Shown in pieces: positions 40,768 to 49,990 of a stretch of DNA of 64,000 nucleotides. The stretch covers positions 82,219 through 146,218 of the forward strand of contig JALDYZ010000013.1 in the NCBI GenBank assembly GCA_030028905.1. The letters run 5' to 3'. Every line of letters starts with the position of its first letter. Position 1 is the stretch's first letter. A program made the position numbers and the translations under genes. Under the pieces are notes generated by a model that saw only the letters and a program-made list of their open reading frames with translations, did no database searches and was not told the DNA's origin. This DNA comes from Ferirhizobium litorale (lineage in GTDB: Bacteria; Pseudomonadota; Alphaproteobacteria; Rhizobiales; Rhizobiaceae).

Positions 40768-41376
40768 TCACCACATCGTTTTTGCGGCGCGCGCCGGCCA
40801 CTCGCGGTCGTAGGTTTCCTTGTCGAAATCCGCCTTCGCCGCCTTGAGCAGGTCGCCCGGCGTCGGCAGCGCCGAGGGATCGACGAACCGCTCGGCATCC
40901 CACAGTTCGGCGCGCATCACCGCCCGGGCACACTGGAAATAGACCTCGTCGATCGCAATCACCACGACGCTGCGCGGATGCTTGCCGTCCATATCGAAGC
41001 TCTCGAGCATCGCAGCGTCCACCGAGATCCGCGCCCGACCGTTAACGCGCATCGTCGTGTTCGATCCGGGGATGAGCATCATCAGGGCGACGCGCGGGTC
41101 GCGCACGATGTTTTCGAGCGAATCGATGCGGTTGTTGCCGCGCCAGTCGGGCAGGAGCAGCGTGCGCTCGTCGGCGACCCGGACGACCCCGCCGAGATCG
41201 CCGCGCGGCGAGCAGTCGAGCCCTTCGGGGCCGACGGTTGCCAGCGCCATGAAGGGCGATGCCTCGATCATCCGCCGGTATTCCGGCGTGAGGCTCGCCG
41301 TCACCTTGACGAGCGAAGCCTCGCTGCAGCCGCTATAGATTTCGCGCAAGTGTACGATGTCATCGATGAAGGTCAT
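40768..41376 (-). CDS. Pyridoxamine 5'-phosphate oxidase family FMN protein (MSMEG_1061-like)
   Basis: A 202-residue protein from the ATG at 41374-41376 with GGGAACC upstream. 'PFMALATVGPEGLDCSPRGDLGG', 'LLLPDWRGNNRIDSLENI' and 'ECARAVMRAELWD'-like C-terminal sequence ('FQCARAVMRAELWD') are typical of a PPOX subgroup that binds FMN or F420-like cofactors. It is not PdxH: it is the wrong length and lacks the PLP-site pattern. Likely a reductase or oxidase of unknown substrate. Confidence 0.83.
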   Translation of the reverse strand: MTFIDDIVHLREIYSGCSEASLVKVTASLTPEYRRMIEASPFMALATVGPEGLDCSPRGDLGGVVRVADERTLLLPDWRGNNRIDSLENIVRDPRVALMMLIPGSNTTMRVNGRARISVDAAMLESFDMDGKHPRSVVVIAIDEVYFQCARAVMRAELWDAERFVDPSALPTPGDLLKAAKADFDKETYDREWPARAAKTMW

Positions 41377-41459
41377 GTTGGTTCCCGCTGCCGGCAATAT
41401 CGGCCCGCCATAGAGTTGGCGCATGACACTACGATGACGGTCGACCCCGCGCCAGCCCG

Positions 41460-42374
41460 CTATTCCGCTGCCTGCGCCCTGCCGGGTTCGCGGAGGAATT
41501 CAACCAGCCGGGCGATGACGTCAGGCGCGCTGACGATCCGCCGGTGGCCATGACCGTTGGCCCAGTGCAGCCTGACATGGGGACCGGCGTTGCCGTAGCG
41601 GCGGGCGTGCTCGGCGCTCACTTCCTTGTCGTCCTCGGCGTGGATGACCAGCAGCGGCCTGTCGAAGGCCTGGCCAAGCGTCGCGGCGTCGAAATCCCCA
41701 AGTCTCCGCCCGGTGACGTGATGGATTTGCCCTTCCAGCGCCGCCTGCACCCGGGGCGCAAGACCGAGAAGCCTGCCGTAGTCCTCGAACAGCCAGCCCA
41801 TCTCGCTCGGCGCGCCGATCAACGCCAGTTTGCCGGCGGCGAGCGGGCGGATGCCCGGCAGCAATCCACTTGCGGCAATCATCAGGCTGGCGCCACCGAA
41901 GGAATGGCCGATGGCGGCATCAAAGGACCCGAACCTTAGTTCCGCGGCAGCGATCGCTTCCACCGCCAGCCGCATATTGAGAACCCGTCCGCTCGAACGG
42001 CCATGGCCGGGGAAATCGATGGCGATGACCTCGGCACCGGTCGCGGCGATCCCCGCGGCGAGATCCGCCATGTAGGCGCTGCCCGAACCCCAGCCATGCA
42101 CCACGAGATAGCGCTCCTGCGCCGGCTTGCCGCCCGCCGGTGCGAAACGGTAGGCGGCAACCCTGCCGCCCGCGGGAAGGTAGACATGCAGGCGCTCGGC
42201 GGCCGCCAGCCGCTTCATGCCGGCGGCATGCACGCCTTTCGCCTTGGCGCCCTTCGGTTTGCGCGACGGTGTGGTACTGAATATATGGAAGGCCAGCTTT
42301 CCGGCATGGCGTGGCGATACGGCTCCAATGGCGCGAAGCCCGAAGCGGGTGACCGAAAGAGCGAAGGATGGCAT
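41460..42374 (-). CDS. Alpha/beta hydrolase
   Basis: A 304-residue protein with the nucleophile elbow 'GHSFGGAS', oxyanion loop 'VVHGWGSG', acid residue in 'HAEDDKEV' and catalytic His in 'NGHGHRRIV', so it is likely an active esterase or lipase-like hydrolase. The N-terminal 50 residues are basic and lack a clear signal peptide. It is divergent from a marR gene, and a 24-bp palindrome overlaps the short space between them, so MarR-type control is likely. The substrate is unknown. Confidence 0.86.
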   Translation of the reverse strand: MPSFALSVTRFGLRAIGAVSPRHAGKLAFHIFSTTPSRKPKGAKAKGVHAAGMKRLAAAERLHVYLPAGGRVAAYRFAPAGGKPAQERYLVVHGWGSGSAYMADLAAGIAATGAEVIAIDFPGHGRSSGRVLNMRLAVEAIAAAELRFGSFDAAIGHSFGGASLMIAASGLLPGIRPLAAGKLALIGAPSEMGWLFEDYGRLLGLAPRVQAALEGQIHHVTGRRLGDFDAATLGQAFDRPLLVIHAEDDKEVSAEHARRYGNAGPHVRLHWANGHGHRRIVSAPDVIARLVEFLREPGRAQAAE

Positions 42375-42386
42375 GATGGACTTTCA

Positions 42387-42410
42387 TAATAGTTCAACTT
42401 TGAACAATTA
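42387..42410. promoter_or_regulatory. MarR-type operator palindrome
   Basis: A 24-bp dyad is centred on GTTCAA-CT-TTGAAC (42392-42405), with outer TAAT and ATTA arms and one mismatch. It fills most of the 46-bp space between the hydrolase and marR start codons, so one bound MarR dimer could repress both genes. Confidence 0.8.
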
Positions 42411-42420
42411 AAGTACAACG

Positions 42421-42888
42421 ATGAACAAAAATCAATCCTTTCCCTGGGATCATCCGCGTTTTCGCAGCTGGGTATCCGTGGCACGCGCCTGCCAACTGAT
42501 GCAGCAGGCGCTGACCAAAGCGCTGGCCCATCTCGACATTAAGCCGCCGCACCTCGACATCCTCATCAATCTCTACCGCTTCGAAGGGATTTCGCAGCAG
42601 GAACTGGCCCGCAAGCTGCTGGTCGGGCGCTCGAACATGAGCATGCTGCTGCCGCAGATGGAAAAGCGCGGCCTGATCGAACGTCGCGGCGACGCGCGCG
42701 ACAAGCGCGTGCTGCGGCTCTACCTCACCGAAGCCGGTCGCAAGACCACCGAGGAGGCGATGGCGATCCAGACGGCGCTGATCGAGCGCAGTCTGTCGGC
42801 GACTCCACTGGAGCAGTGCATGACGGTCGCCGATTCCATGGGCAACATCATCGCGGCGCTGTCAGCCGACATGAAGGACGCGGACTGA
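42421..42888 (+). CDS. MarR family transcriptional regulator
   Basis: A 155-residue winged-helix protein with 'GISQQELARKLLVGRSNMSMLLPQMEKRGLIERRGDARDKRVLRLYLTEAG', the MarR helix-turn-helix and wing. It should be a dimer that binds the palindrome just upstream and controls the divergent hydrolase gene. The ligand cannot be predicted. Confidence 0.93.
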   Translation: MNKNQSFPWDHPRFRSWVSVARACQLMQQALTKALAHLDIKPPHLDILINLYRFEGISQQELARKLLVGRSNMSMLLPQMEKRGLIERRGDARDKRVLRLYLTEAGRKTTEEAMAIQTALIERSLSATPLEQCMTVADSMGNIIAALSADMKDAD

Positions 42889-42907
42889 TCCCGTCTCGAC
42901 CGCTCGC

Positions 42908-43282
42908 TCAGCGCGGCTTTTCGGAGTGGTCGCGGCTCATGCCCTTTTCGGCAAGCTCCTGCTCGTAGGCCCCGAACAGGTCGTCGCCCCTTTCCCCAAG
43001 CTCCCGAAGATAGGCCCAGGTAAAAATGCCGGTGTCGTGCATGTCGTCGAAGCCGATGCGAACCGCATAGTTGCCGGTCGGCACGACCGAAAGGATCTGC
43101 ACGTTGCGCTTGCCCGGCACGGTGAGCTTCTGTCCCGGTCCATGGCCCTGCACCTCGGCCGAAGGTGACAGCACCCGCAGCATCTCTGCCGGCAGATCGA
43201 AGCGCATGCCGTCGTCAAAGGCGACCGAGAGGGTTTGCCGGTCCGAAGACACGCGTATCTCGGTCGGCCAGTATTCGCTCAT
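42908..43282 (-). CDS. DUF971 (gamma-butyrobetaine hydroxylase N-terminal-like) protein
   Basis: A 124-residue protein with 'WPTEIRVSSDRQTLSVAFDDG' and 'NYAVRIGFDDMHDTGIFTWAYLRELG', the pattern of the small DUF971 domain. The domain is thought to bind a metal or a partner protein. Free-standing copies are often found near molybdenum-cofactor or iron-sulphur assembly genes; here moaA starts nearby on the other strand. Confidence 0.9.
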   Translation of the reverse strand: MSEYWPTEIRVSSDRQTLSVAFDDGMRFDLPAEMLRVLSPSAEVQGHGPGQKLTVPGKRNVQILSVVPTGNYAVRIGFDDMHDTGIFTWAYLRELGERGDDLFGAYEQELAEKGMSRDHSEKPR

Positions 43283-43430
43283 TCGTCAACGTCCGTCTTG
43301 GTTTGATCTGCGAGCAGGAGTAAGCCGCTGCCGGACGGCGCGCAAGCGCTATCTGCCGCCCAACTGTCGCACAACGCCTTGACGGCGCGCGCCTGGCGGA
43401 CCACATTTGTTGTTGAACCGGAGAAGTGCA

Positions 43431-44480
43431 TTGAACAGCATTGCAGGCCAGATATCCGCGACAACCGCGCTCAACGCCGGCGACGGCTCGATGATCGACC
43501 CATTCGGCCGGGCGGTGACCTATCTGCGTGTCTCGGTGACCGACCGCTGCGATTTTCGCTGCACCTATTGCATGGCGGAAAATATGCACTTCCTGCCCAA
43601 GCAGGATCTCTTGACCCTCGAGGAACTCGACCGGCTCTGTTCCGCCTTCATCGCCAAGGGCGTGCGCAAGCTCAGACTCACCGGCGGCGAACCGCTGGTG
43701 CGCAAGAACATCATGTTCCTGGTGCGCGCGCTTGGCCGCCACATCGAGGCGGGCCGCCTCGACGAACTGACGCTGACCACCAACGGCTCGCAGCTTGCCC
43801 GCTTCGCCGACGAGCTTTACGACTGCGGCGTGCGCCGCATCAACGTCTCGCTCGACACGCTCGACCCGGCAAAGTTCCGCTCGATCACCCGCTGGGGCGA
43901 CTTCGCCAAGGTGATGGAGGGCATCGACGCCGCCCGGAAGGCCGGCCTGAAGGTCAAGCTCAATGCGGTGGCGCTCAAGGATTTCAACGACGCCGAGATC
44001 CCCGAGCTGATGCGCTTCGCCCATGGCCGCGGCATGGACCTGACCGTCATCGAGACCATGCCGATGGGCGAGATCGACGAGGACCGTACCGACCGCTACC
44101 TGCCGCTGTCGACGCTGCGCGCCGATCTCGAGAGCCAGTTCACGCTGACCGACATCCCCTACAAGACCGGTGGCCCGGCCCGCTATGTCGAGGTCGCCGA
44201 GACCGGTGGACGGCTCGGCTTCATCACCCCGATGACGCACAATTTCTGCGAAAGCTGCAACCGCGTGCGGCTGACCTGCACCGGCACGCTCTACATGTGC
44301 CTCGGCCAGAACGACGCCGCCGACCTGCGCACCGCGCTGCGCGCTTCGCAAGACGACGCGCTGCTTTCGGCCGCGATCGACGAGGCCATCACCCGCAAGC
44401 CGAAGGGCCACGACTTCATCATCGACCGCACCCACAACCGTCCCGCCGTCGCCCGCCACATGAGCGTCACCGGCGGGTGA
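43431..44480 (+). CDS. moaA: GTP 3',8-cyclase MoaA
   Basis: A 349-residue radical SAM enzyme for the first step of molybdenum cofactor synthesis. The N-terminal cluster motif is 'CDFRCTYC', and the second cluster uses Cys of '[13 protein letters not shown]' and 'MCLG'. The protein ends in the Gly-Gly needed for activity. The best start is TTG at 43431, seven bases after GGAG; another TTG at 43407 and an internal ATG ('MIDPFGRA') are the alternatives. mobA and mobB, later steps of the same pathway, lie 4 kb downstream on the same strand. Confidence 0.95.
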   Translation: MNSIAGQISATTALNAGDGSMIDPFGRAVTYLRVSVTDRCDFRCTYCMAENMHFLPKQDLLTLEELDRLCSAFIAKGVRKLRLTGGEPLVRKNIMFLVRALGRHIEAGRLDELTLTTNGSQLARFADELYDCGVRRINVSLDTLDPAKFRSITRWGDFAKVMEGIDAARKAGLKVKLNAVALKDFNDAEIPELMRFAHGRGMDLTVIETMPMGEIDEDRTDRYLPLSTLRADLESQFTLTDIPYKTGGPARYVEVAETGGRLGFITPMTHNFCESCNRVRLTCTGTLYMCLGQNDAADLRTALRASQDDALLSAAIDEAITRKPKGHDFIIDRTHNRPAVARHMSVTGG

Positions 44481-44567
44481 CCGACGCAGAAAGTACGTTC
44501 CGTCTTGCCCCTGCGGGGCCACGCCCCTCCTAACTGCGCCCTCCCGCGCCGCCATAGCATCTTGCTC

Positions 44568-44680
44568 CGTCATGCCAGACCTGATCCGGCACCCAGCGGC
44601 ACGCAAGTCCTTGCGCGCAAAAGAGCTGTTCGCGCCGCCGACGCGGCGCCGATGGACCCCGGCTCAAGGCCGGGGTGACG
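44568..44680. repeat. RIME1-like intergenic palindromic repeat, copy 1
   Basis: A 113-bp element bounded by CGTCAT and GTGACG, with two internal hairpins: GCCAGACCTGATCCGGC and CCCCGGCTCAAGGCCGGGG. Its size and double-palindrome design match the RIME1 elements of rhizobia. A second 113-bp copy lies in opposite orientation at 49780-49892. It is probably non-coding; the hairpins may act on mRNA ends after moaA. Confidence 0.75.
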
Positions 44681-44760
44681 AGAAGAAGAAGTTGCGGCTC
44701 CACAGCAAAAGGCCGCAGCTTTCGCCGCGGCCTCCCGAACCTTCCGCAATATCCGGCAAC

Positions 44761-47328
44761 CTACGCCGCGTAGTGGCGATCGGCGCCGTCGACATGGAGT
44801 TGCCGGTCATCATGCGTCATGCGGCTGCTCAGGTCGCGCGTGCGAAAACGCTCGATCTTCTCCGACAGCATGTCGACGCGCTGGCGCAGGCCATGGATCT
44901 CGGCGTTGTTCTCCTCGACCATGGCGGCGTTCTGCTGGGTGATCAGTTCGACCTCGTGCACCGCCTTGCTGACTTCCTGCAGCCCGTTCGACTGCTCACC
45001 GGTTGCCGCCGAGATGTTCGACACCAGTTGCTGCACCTCGGTGACGTGGCGGATGATCACGGTCAGGGCCTGGCCGGTCTGCTCGACCAGCGTCACGCCG
45101 TTCTGGACCTGGGTCGAGCTTGCAGAGATCAGTCCCTTGATCTCGCGGGCGGCCCCGGCGCAGCGCTGGGCGAGTTCGCGCACTTCCTGCGCAACCACCG
45201 CAAAACCGCGTCCCGCCTCGCCTGCCCGTGCCGCCTCGACGCCGGCGTTCAGCGCCAGCAGGTTGGTCTGGAAGGCGATCTCGTCGATCACGCCGATGAT
45301 GGTGGCGATCTTGTCGGAGGAGCGGTTGATGTCGCCCATCGCCTCGACAGCGCGGGCGACGATATCGCCGGAACGGGTCGCATAGGCCTGCGTCTCGTTA
45401 ACCGATGATGCCGTCTGCCGGGCGCTTTCCGCCGTCGAGCCGACCACTTCGGTCAGGTGGCGCAGTGCCCGGGAGCTCTGCTCCAGGGCTGCGGCCTGCT
45501 GTTCGGTGCGGCGCGACAGGTCGTCGGCGGATGCCGCGAGATTGCTGGTGCCGCCACGGATTTCGGTCGCCGTGCTGCGCACCTCCGACAGCGTGCCGCG
45601 CAACGCCTCGACCGCACCGTTGTAGGTATAGGCCATCTCCACGAAGTCGCCCGGCAGGTCTTCGCTCATGCCTTCCTCGAGGTTGCCGTCGGCGAGTTGG
45701 CCGAGCGCTGTGGAAAGCGCGTTGAGCGCCTGCTTCTGTTCCGCCTCGACGCGGGCCCGCTCGGCTCCCCGCCGCGCCTCTTCCTGTGCAGAAAGCTCGC
45801 GCTGGGCGGCGGCTTCCTGTTCGAGCCGCACGTTTTCGAGTGCAGCGTCGCGGAAGACGGCGACGGAACGCACCATGTCGCCGATCTCGTCGCCGCGGTT
45901 GCGGCCGTCGATGGTGATCTCGAGGTCGCCGTTCGCAAGCCGGGTCATGGTTTCGGTCACGCGCTTCAGCGGGCCGCGCAGCGTCTCGACCAGCATCAGG
46001 CCACCGATGATGGCGAGCACGGTACCGGCGACCATGGCGATGACCGACACGCTCGCCGAACGCTCGCTGTCTTCCTTGCCGACTTCCTGCGCCTGGCTCA
46101 CGAAGGTCTTCAGCGCCGACATCGAGCCGGTCAGGTCGTTGGCGGCGGCGACGCGCGCCGTTTCCCAGTTTGCAGCCGTCAGCAGCACGTCGGTCGATGC
46201 CGCGGTGATCTGCGCGATGATCGGCGTCACCTTGGTCGAAAAATCGCGCATCGTGCTGTTCTTTTCGCCGACCTTCGAAATCGTGCCGCTGTAGATCGTC
46301 AGTTCGGTGAGATCCTTCAGGACAACTTCACGAGACTCCTGGGTCAGCTGGTTTCGCATCTGGGCGACGTGAAGCTGCAGCTTGTCGATGACCTGCACCG
46401 ACCGCTCGATGATCGCCAGGAGGTCGCGAAGCTGGGTGACTTCCTTGTCGAGATTGACGAAGCGCCCTCCCGCCGTCTCGGTGCTCTTGGCAGCCTTGTC
46501 GGCAAGCTTGCGCTCGACCGGGATGAAGCTGCCGATCGTGCCCAGGATCGTCACGGCGCGCTCCGCCACCGGCGCATCGCTTTTCAGCGCTGCCGAGATC
46601 TGCCCCGTCCACTCCTTGACCGGCGCTAGGTCTGCCTTTGCCTTGTCCGAGACGATCTGCTCGGCGCTCGTCAGGCTCGCCTCGAGCGCCGTGATGTAGA
46701 TGACCGCTGCCTTGACCTGTTCCTCCGGCGTGCCGCCCCTGGAGACAGCCATGCGCATCTTCATCATCCGGTCGGAAACACCCTTCAGCGCCGATCCGTC
46801 ATAGAGAAGGGCTTTGGCGTAGCTCTCCTTCGTGGAAAATTCCTGCTTCACGATGTCGATCTGCTTCTTCGTCGCATCCCCTTGCGCGCGGAGCGCCTCG
46901 AGCGCCTTCTGCATGTCGGCATCGATCGCGTCGCGTTTCTCCTTGATCGCCCACAACGCCTGCTCGTGGCTGCGAAGGATCGGCGCGAGGCCGATCACGC
47001 CCGTCAGTTGCTCCTGCTCCTCCGGCGTCTTCAGCAACCCGTGGAGCACGTCCACGCCCGCCTGCTGCCGGTCGATGCTGGCCGCCAGCGCGGCGCGGGT
47101 GTCTTGGTTCGGCGATTCGGCAAACTTCAGCAGGGTTGCCTGCAGGTCCTCGAAATCGCCGATGTTCTCGATGGTGGCGCGCGTCACGGTCATGTGGCCG
47201 TTGAGCATGGTGGCGGTATTGTACCCGACCAGGCCGATACCGGCGATCAGGACGACAAGCGGAACGACGAACAGCAATACCTTCGTGACGATCCGACGGC
47301 TCTGCAGGAGGCGATCTATGATACTCAC
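44761..47328 (-). CDS. Methyl-accepting chemotaxis protein
   Basis: An 855-residue chemoreceptor. The first membrane helix is at about 15-37. A large periplasmic, mostly helical sensor region of nearly 400 residues follows, then a second helix ('SVIAMVAGTVLAIIGGLMLV'), a HAMP segment, a linker with a second HAMP-like part and the signalling domain. The hairpin tip 'EIAFQTNLLALNAGVEAARAGEAGRGFAVVAQEVRELAQR' is complete. The C-terminus lacks an obvious CheR-tethering pentapeptide. The sensed ligand is unknown; the long sensor resembles helical-bimodular types. It stands alone, away from che genes. Confidence 0.92.
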   Translation of the reverse strand: MSIIDRLLQSRRIVTKVLLFVVPLVVLIAGIGLVGYNTATMLNGHMTVTRATIENIGDFEDLQATLLKFAESPNQDTRAALAASIDRQQAGVDVLHGLLKTPEEQEQLTGVIGLAPILRSHEQALWAIKEKRDAIDADMQKALEALRAQGDATKKQIDIVKQEFSTKESYAKALLYDGSALKGVSDRMMKMRMAVSRGGTPEEQVKAAVIYITALEASLTSAEQIVSDKAKADLAPVKEWTGQISAALKSDAPVAERAVTILGTIGSFIPVERKLADKAAKSTETAGGRFVNLDKEVTQLRDLLAIIERSVQVIDKLQLHVAQMRNQLTQESREVVLKDLTELTIYSGTISKVGEKNSTMRDFSTKVTPIIAQITAASTDVLLTAANWETARVAAANDLTGSMSALKTFVSQAQEVGKEDSERSASVSVIAMVAGTVLAIIGGLMLVETLRGPLKRVTETMTRLANGDLEITIDGRNRGDEIGDMVRSVAVFRDAALENVRLEQEAAAQRELSAQEEARRGAERARVEAEQKQALNALSTALGQLADGNLEEGMSEDLPGDFVEMAYTYNGAVEALRGTLSEVRSTATEIRGGTSNLAASADDLSRRTEQQAAALEQSSRALRHLTEVVGSTAESARQTASSVNETQAYATRSGDIVARAVEAMGDINRSSDKIATIIGVIDEIAFQTNLLALNAGVEAARAGEAGRGFAVVAQEVRELAQRCAGAAREIKGLISASSTQVQNGVTLVEQTGQALTVIIRHVTEVQQLVSNISAATGEQSNGLQEVSKAVHEVELITQQNAAMVEENNAEIHGLRQRVDMLSEKIERFRTRDLSSRMTHDDRQLHVDGADRHYAA

Positions 47329-47636
47329 TTAAAAAACCTCGCACTGACTTTCGAAGAGCCCGCGCGCTTCATAGTAGGCATTCATGAAACGGTGGAAAAA
47401 TATACCTGCATCATGCAGACTTTGACGTAAGCTCCAAGAATAAGATTGATTAAGCCTTAACCACGCCGCCGCCGCGCGACGTTTTTCTGAAGACGCATCA
47501 GCTTTCAACTCGACGGGAGGCGCACCTCGCCGGTCGCTCGCGCCGCCGCCCGCTTTTGTCGTATATCAGATTGAGCAATGGAATTTGTCAGACAACTTCG
47601 CTAGAAGGAGTCACCCAATCAAGAGTCCCTTCCGCG
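47329..47636. other. 308-bp intergenic region without a recognised gene
   Basis: This lies between the divergent chemoreceptor and EamA genes. An AT-rich part (about 47390-47465) probably holds the promoters. AAGGAG at 47605-47610 is a good ribosome site but no usual start codon follows it at the right distance, so the transporter start at 47637 is not certain. Confidence 0.5.
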
Positions 47637-48533
47637 ATGCCAATCTCCAGAAACACCCAGGGCGCCCTATTCATGTCGCTTTCGATGGCCGGCTTCACCT
47701 GCAACGACGCGCTGGTGAAAACGCTCCTGCCGGTGATGAATGTCGGCCAGATCATGCTGGTCCGCGGCGCGCTGACCACGATCATGGTCTATGCGATCGC
47801 CCGCCATCTCGGGGCGTTGACGCACTGGAAGCGCATCGCCCAACCGATGGTCCTGTTCCGGATCGTCTTCGAAATCATCGCGGCCATCACCTACCTGACC
47901 GCCCTGCGCTCCATGCCGCTTGCCAACGCTGCGGCGATCCTGCAAGCCATGCCGCTGGCCGTCACGCTCGGCGCCGCGCTTTTCCTCAACGAGCCGGTCG
48001 GATGGCGCCGCTGGGGTGCGATTATCGTCGGCTTCATCGGCGTGCTCATCATTATCCGTCCGGACTCGGAGGGATTTACCTTAGCCTCCTTCTACGTTGT
48101 CATCGCCATGTTGTGTGCGGCTGGTCGGGACCTGGTGACGCGCAAGATCACAACCGACGTCTCCTCTCTCATGGTGACCGTGGTGACGGCGGCCTCGATT
48201 GCGCTTGCCGGAGCCGTGGTGATGGTTCCGATGGGTGGGTGGCAGCCGATGTCGTGGTCGAGTTGCGCAATTCTGCTTGCCGCCTCGGTCCTCGTCCTCG
48301 TTGGTTACCAGTTCGTAATTCTGTCGATGCGTAGCGGCGAGATCTCATTCATCGCGCCGTTCCGCTACACCGGAATGCTTTGGGCGATCCTGCTCGGGGC
48401 CCTAGTCTTCGGCGACTTGCCCGACGCCTGGATCATCGCGGGATCGACAATCGTCATCGCATCCGGCCTATATTCCTTCTACCGGGAGAACAAGCGCCGC
48501 CTGCGCCCGGTTGCCCAGGAACCGTCGACCTGA
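47637..48533 (+). CDS. EamA/DMT family transporter
   Basis: A 298-residue inner-membrane protein with about ten helices in two EamA repeats. The first includes 'MSLSMAGFTCNDALVK', and the second has 'FIAPFRYTGMLWAILLGALVFGD', the usual conserved end of the second half. Most relatives export metabolites or amino acids. The substrate is not apparent, and the gene has no regulatory partner nearby. Confidence 0.85.
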   Translation: MPISRNTQGALFMSLSMAGFTCNDALVKTLLPVMNVGQIMLVRGALTTIMVYAIARHLGALTHWKRIAQPMVLFRIVFEIIAAITYLTALRSMPLANAAAILQAMPLAVTLGAALFLNEPVGWRRWGAIIVGFIGVLIIIRPDSEGFTLASFYVVIAMLCAAGRDLVTRKITTDVSSLMVTVVTAASIALAGAVVMVPMGGWQPMSWSSCAILLAASVLVLVGYQFVILSMRSGEISFIAPFRYTGMLWAILLGALVFGDLPDAWIIAGSTIVIASGLYSFYRENKRRLRPVAQEPST

Positions 48534-48575
48534 AAAAAACGCGCTGCAGGAGTCCTCGATAAGGGAATATGTAAG

Positions 48576-49226
48576 ATGACCGGCACCAGCGCACATACGA
48601 TCGGCACGTCACGGTTTCCCGCTGTCATACTCGCCGGTGGCCGCTCGTCGCGCATGGGCGCCAACAAGGCCCTGGTGCCGTTCGGGCGACAACCGCTACT
48701 CGATCATATCATCGACCGCCTGCGCCTGCAGGTCTCCGCCATCGTCATAAACGCCGTCCCCGGCTGGGCGGAGGATCGCGGTTTTCCGGTCGTCCCGGAT
48801 AGCCTGCCGGATCAGCCTGGTCCGCTCGCCGGCGTGCTTGCGGGACTTCGCCACGCCCGGAGTGCTTATCCCGACGTCACGCATCTGCTCTCGGTTCCCG
48901 CCGACAGCCCCTTTTTCCCGGCTGACCTCGCTGCCCGGCTTTCACAAGTTCTGGACGATACGGACACCATCGCGATTGCCGCTTCCGACGGGCGCGAGCA
49001 TCCGGTCTTCGGCCTCTGGCCGGTGTCGATCGCCGACGATCTCGCCGCATGGCTGGCGCAGGAAGAAAACCGGCGGGTGCGCAGCTTCCTTGCCCGCCAC
49101 AGGCTGCGCGAAGTGCTGTTTCCCCTGATTGACACGCCGCACGGGCCGCTCGATCCCTTCTTCAACATCAACACGCCCGACGACCTGTCGCGGGCACGAC
49201 TTTTCCTGGAGACGCTGGAAGAATGA
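48576..49226 (+). CDS. mobA: Molybdenum cofactor guanylyltransferase MobA
   Basis: A 216-residue nucleotidyltransferase that attaches GMP to molybdopterin. The GTP-binding motif is 'LAGGRSSRMGANKAL', and metal-binding 'PADSPFF' and 'FNINTPDDL' are present. The stop overlaps the mobB start by four bases (ATGA), so the two are translationally coupled. This gives the bis-MGD form used by nitrate and formate enzymes. Confidence 0.94.
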   Translation: MTGTSAHTIGTSRFPAVILAGGRSSRMGANKALVPFGRQPLLDHIIDRLRLQVSAIVINAVPGWAEDRGFPVVPDSLPDQPGPLAGVLAGLRHARSAYPDVTHLLSVPADSPFFPADLAARLSQVLDDTDTIAIAASDGREHPVFGLWPVSIADDLAAWLAQEENRRVRSFLARHRLREVLFPLIDTPHGPLDPFFNINTPDDLSRARLFLETLEE

Positions 49227-49747
49227 AGGACGTAAAGATTTTCGGCATCGCCGGCTGGAAGAACTCCGGCAAGACCGGACTGGCCGTGCGCCTCGTCGCT
49301 GAATTCACGAAGCGTGGCTACAGGATCTCGACGATCAAGCACGCCCATCACGACTTCGACATCGACAAGGTCGGGGCCGACAGCTATCGCCATCGCGAAG
49401 CCGGCGCCCATGAAGTCACCATCGTCTCCGGCACGCGCTATGCCATCATGCATGAGTTGCGCGGCGCGCCGGAACCCGCTTTCGAGGAGATCCTGGCCCG
49501 CCTCGCCCCCTGCGACCTCGTGCTCATCGAAGGCTACAAGCGCGAGCCCATCCCCAAGATCGAGGCGCGCCGGCTGCACGCGGCCAACCGCGAGCCGCTG
49601 GCGCCGCAGGATCCGCATATCGTCGCGATCGCGGCCGATCATTCACTCGAATCCGAACGGCTTCCCGTCTTCGACCTCGACGACACCGCGGCGATTGCCG
49701 ATTTCATCGCCTCGGTTGTTGGTCTCGAGAAGAAACCGACGCCATAA
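49223..49747 (+). CDS. mobB: Molybdopterin-guanine dinucleotide biosynthesis adapter MobB
   Basis: A 174-residue P-loop protein with 'GWKNSGKTGL' at its start, 'TIKHAHHDFDIDKVGADSYRHREAGA' and 'LIEGYKREP'. MobB binds GTP and is thought to help MobA in cofactor delivery; it is not strictly required in E. coli. Its start codon lies inside the end of mobA. Confidence 0.93.
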   Translation: MKDVKIFGIAGWKNSGKTGLAVRLVAEFTKRGYRISTIKHAHHDFDIDKVGADSYRHREAGAHEVTIVSGTRYAIMHELRGAPEPAFEEILARLAPCDLVLIEGYKREPIPKIEARRLHAANREPLAPQDPHIVAIAADHSLESERLPVFDLDDTAAIADFIASVVGLEKKPTP

Positions 49748-49779
49748 CGAAAAGAGCGGCAGCCCGCAGAGACTTCCCC

Positions 49780-49892
49780 CGTCATCCCGGCCCCCGAGCC
49801 GGGATCCAGCCGCGCCGCGTCGGCAGCGCGGGAGACCCTTCTGCACGCCAGCGACGCCGGGCCTGGATGCCGGATCAAGTCCGGCACGACGG
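49780..49892. repeat. RIME1-like intergenic palindromic repeat, copy 2 (inverted)
   Basis: A 113-bp element whose reverse complement aligns with the copy at 44568-44680 (compare CCGTCGTGCCGGACTTGATC with CCGTCATGCCAGACCTGATC). Two hairpins are present: CCCGGC...GCCGGG at the left and TGCCGGATCAAGTCCGGCA at the right. It lies between mobB and the OmpA-like gene. Confidence 0.75.
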
Positions 49893-49942
49893 AAGCGCAT
49901 GGGTCGACCCCGCACGACCTTCCTTCGTCAACAAAAACAAAA

Positions 49943-49964
49943 ACCCGCCGGATCGCTCCGGCGG
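49943..49964 (-). terminator. Intrinsic terminator after the OmpA-like gene
   Basis: A perfect 9-bp stem (49943-49951 with 49956-49964), with loop TCGC, is followed on the minus strand by TTTTTGTTTTTG. It ends transcription 27 bases after the stop codon. Confidence 0.92.
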
Positions 49965-49990
49965 GCCATTTCACGCAACCTGCGGCAGGA

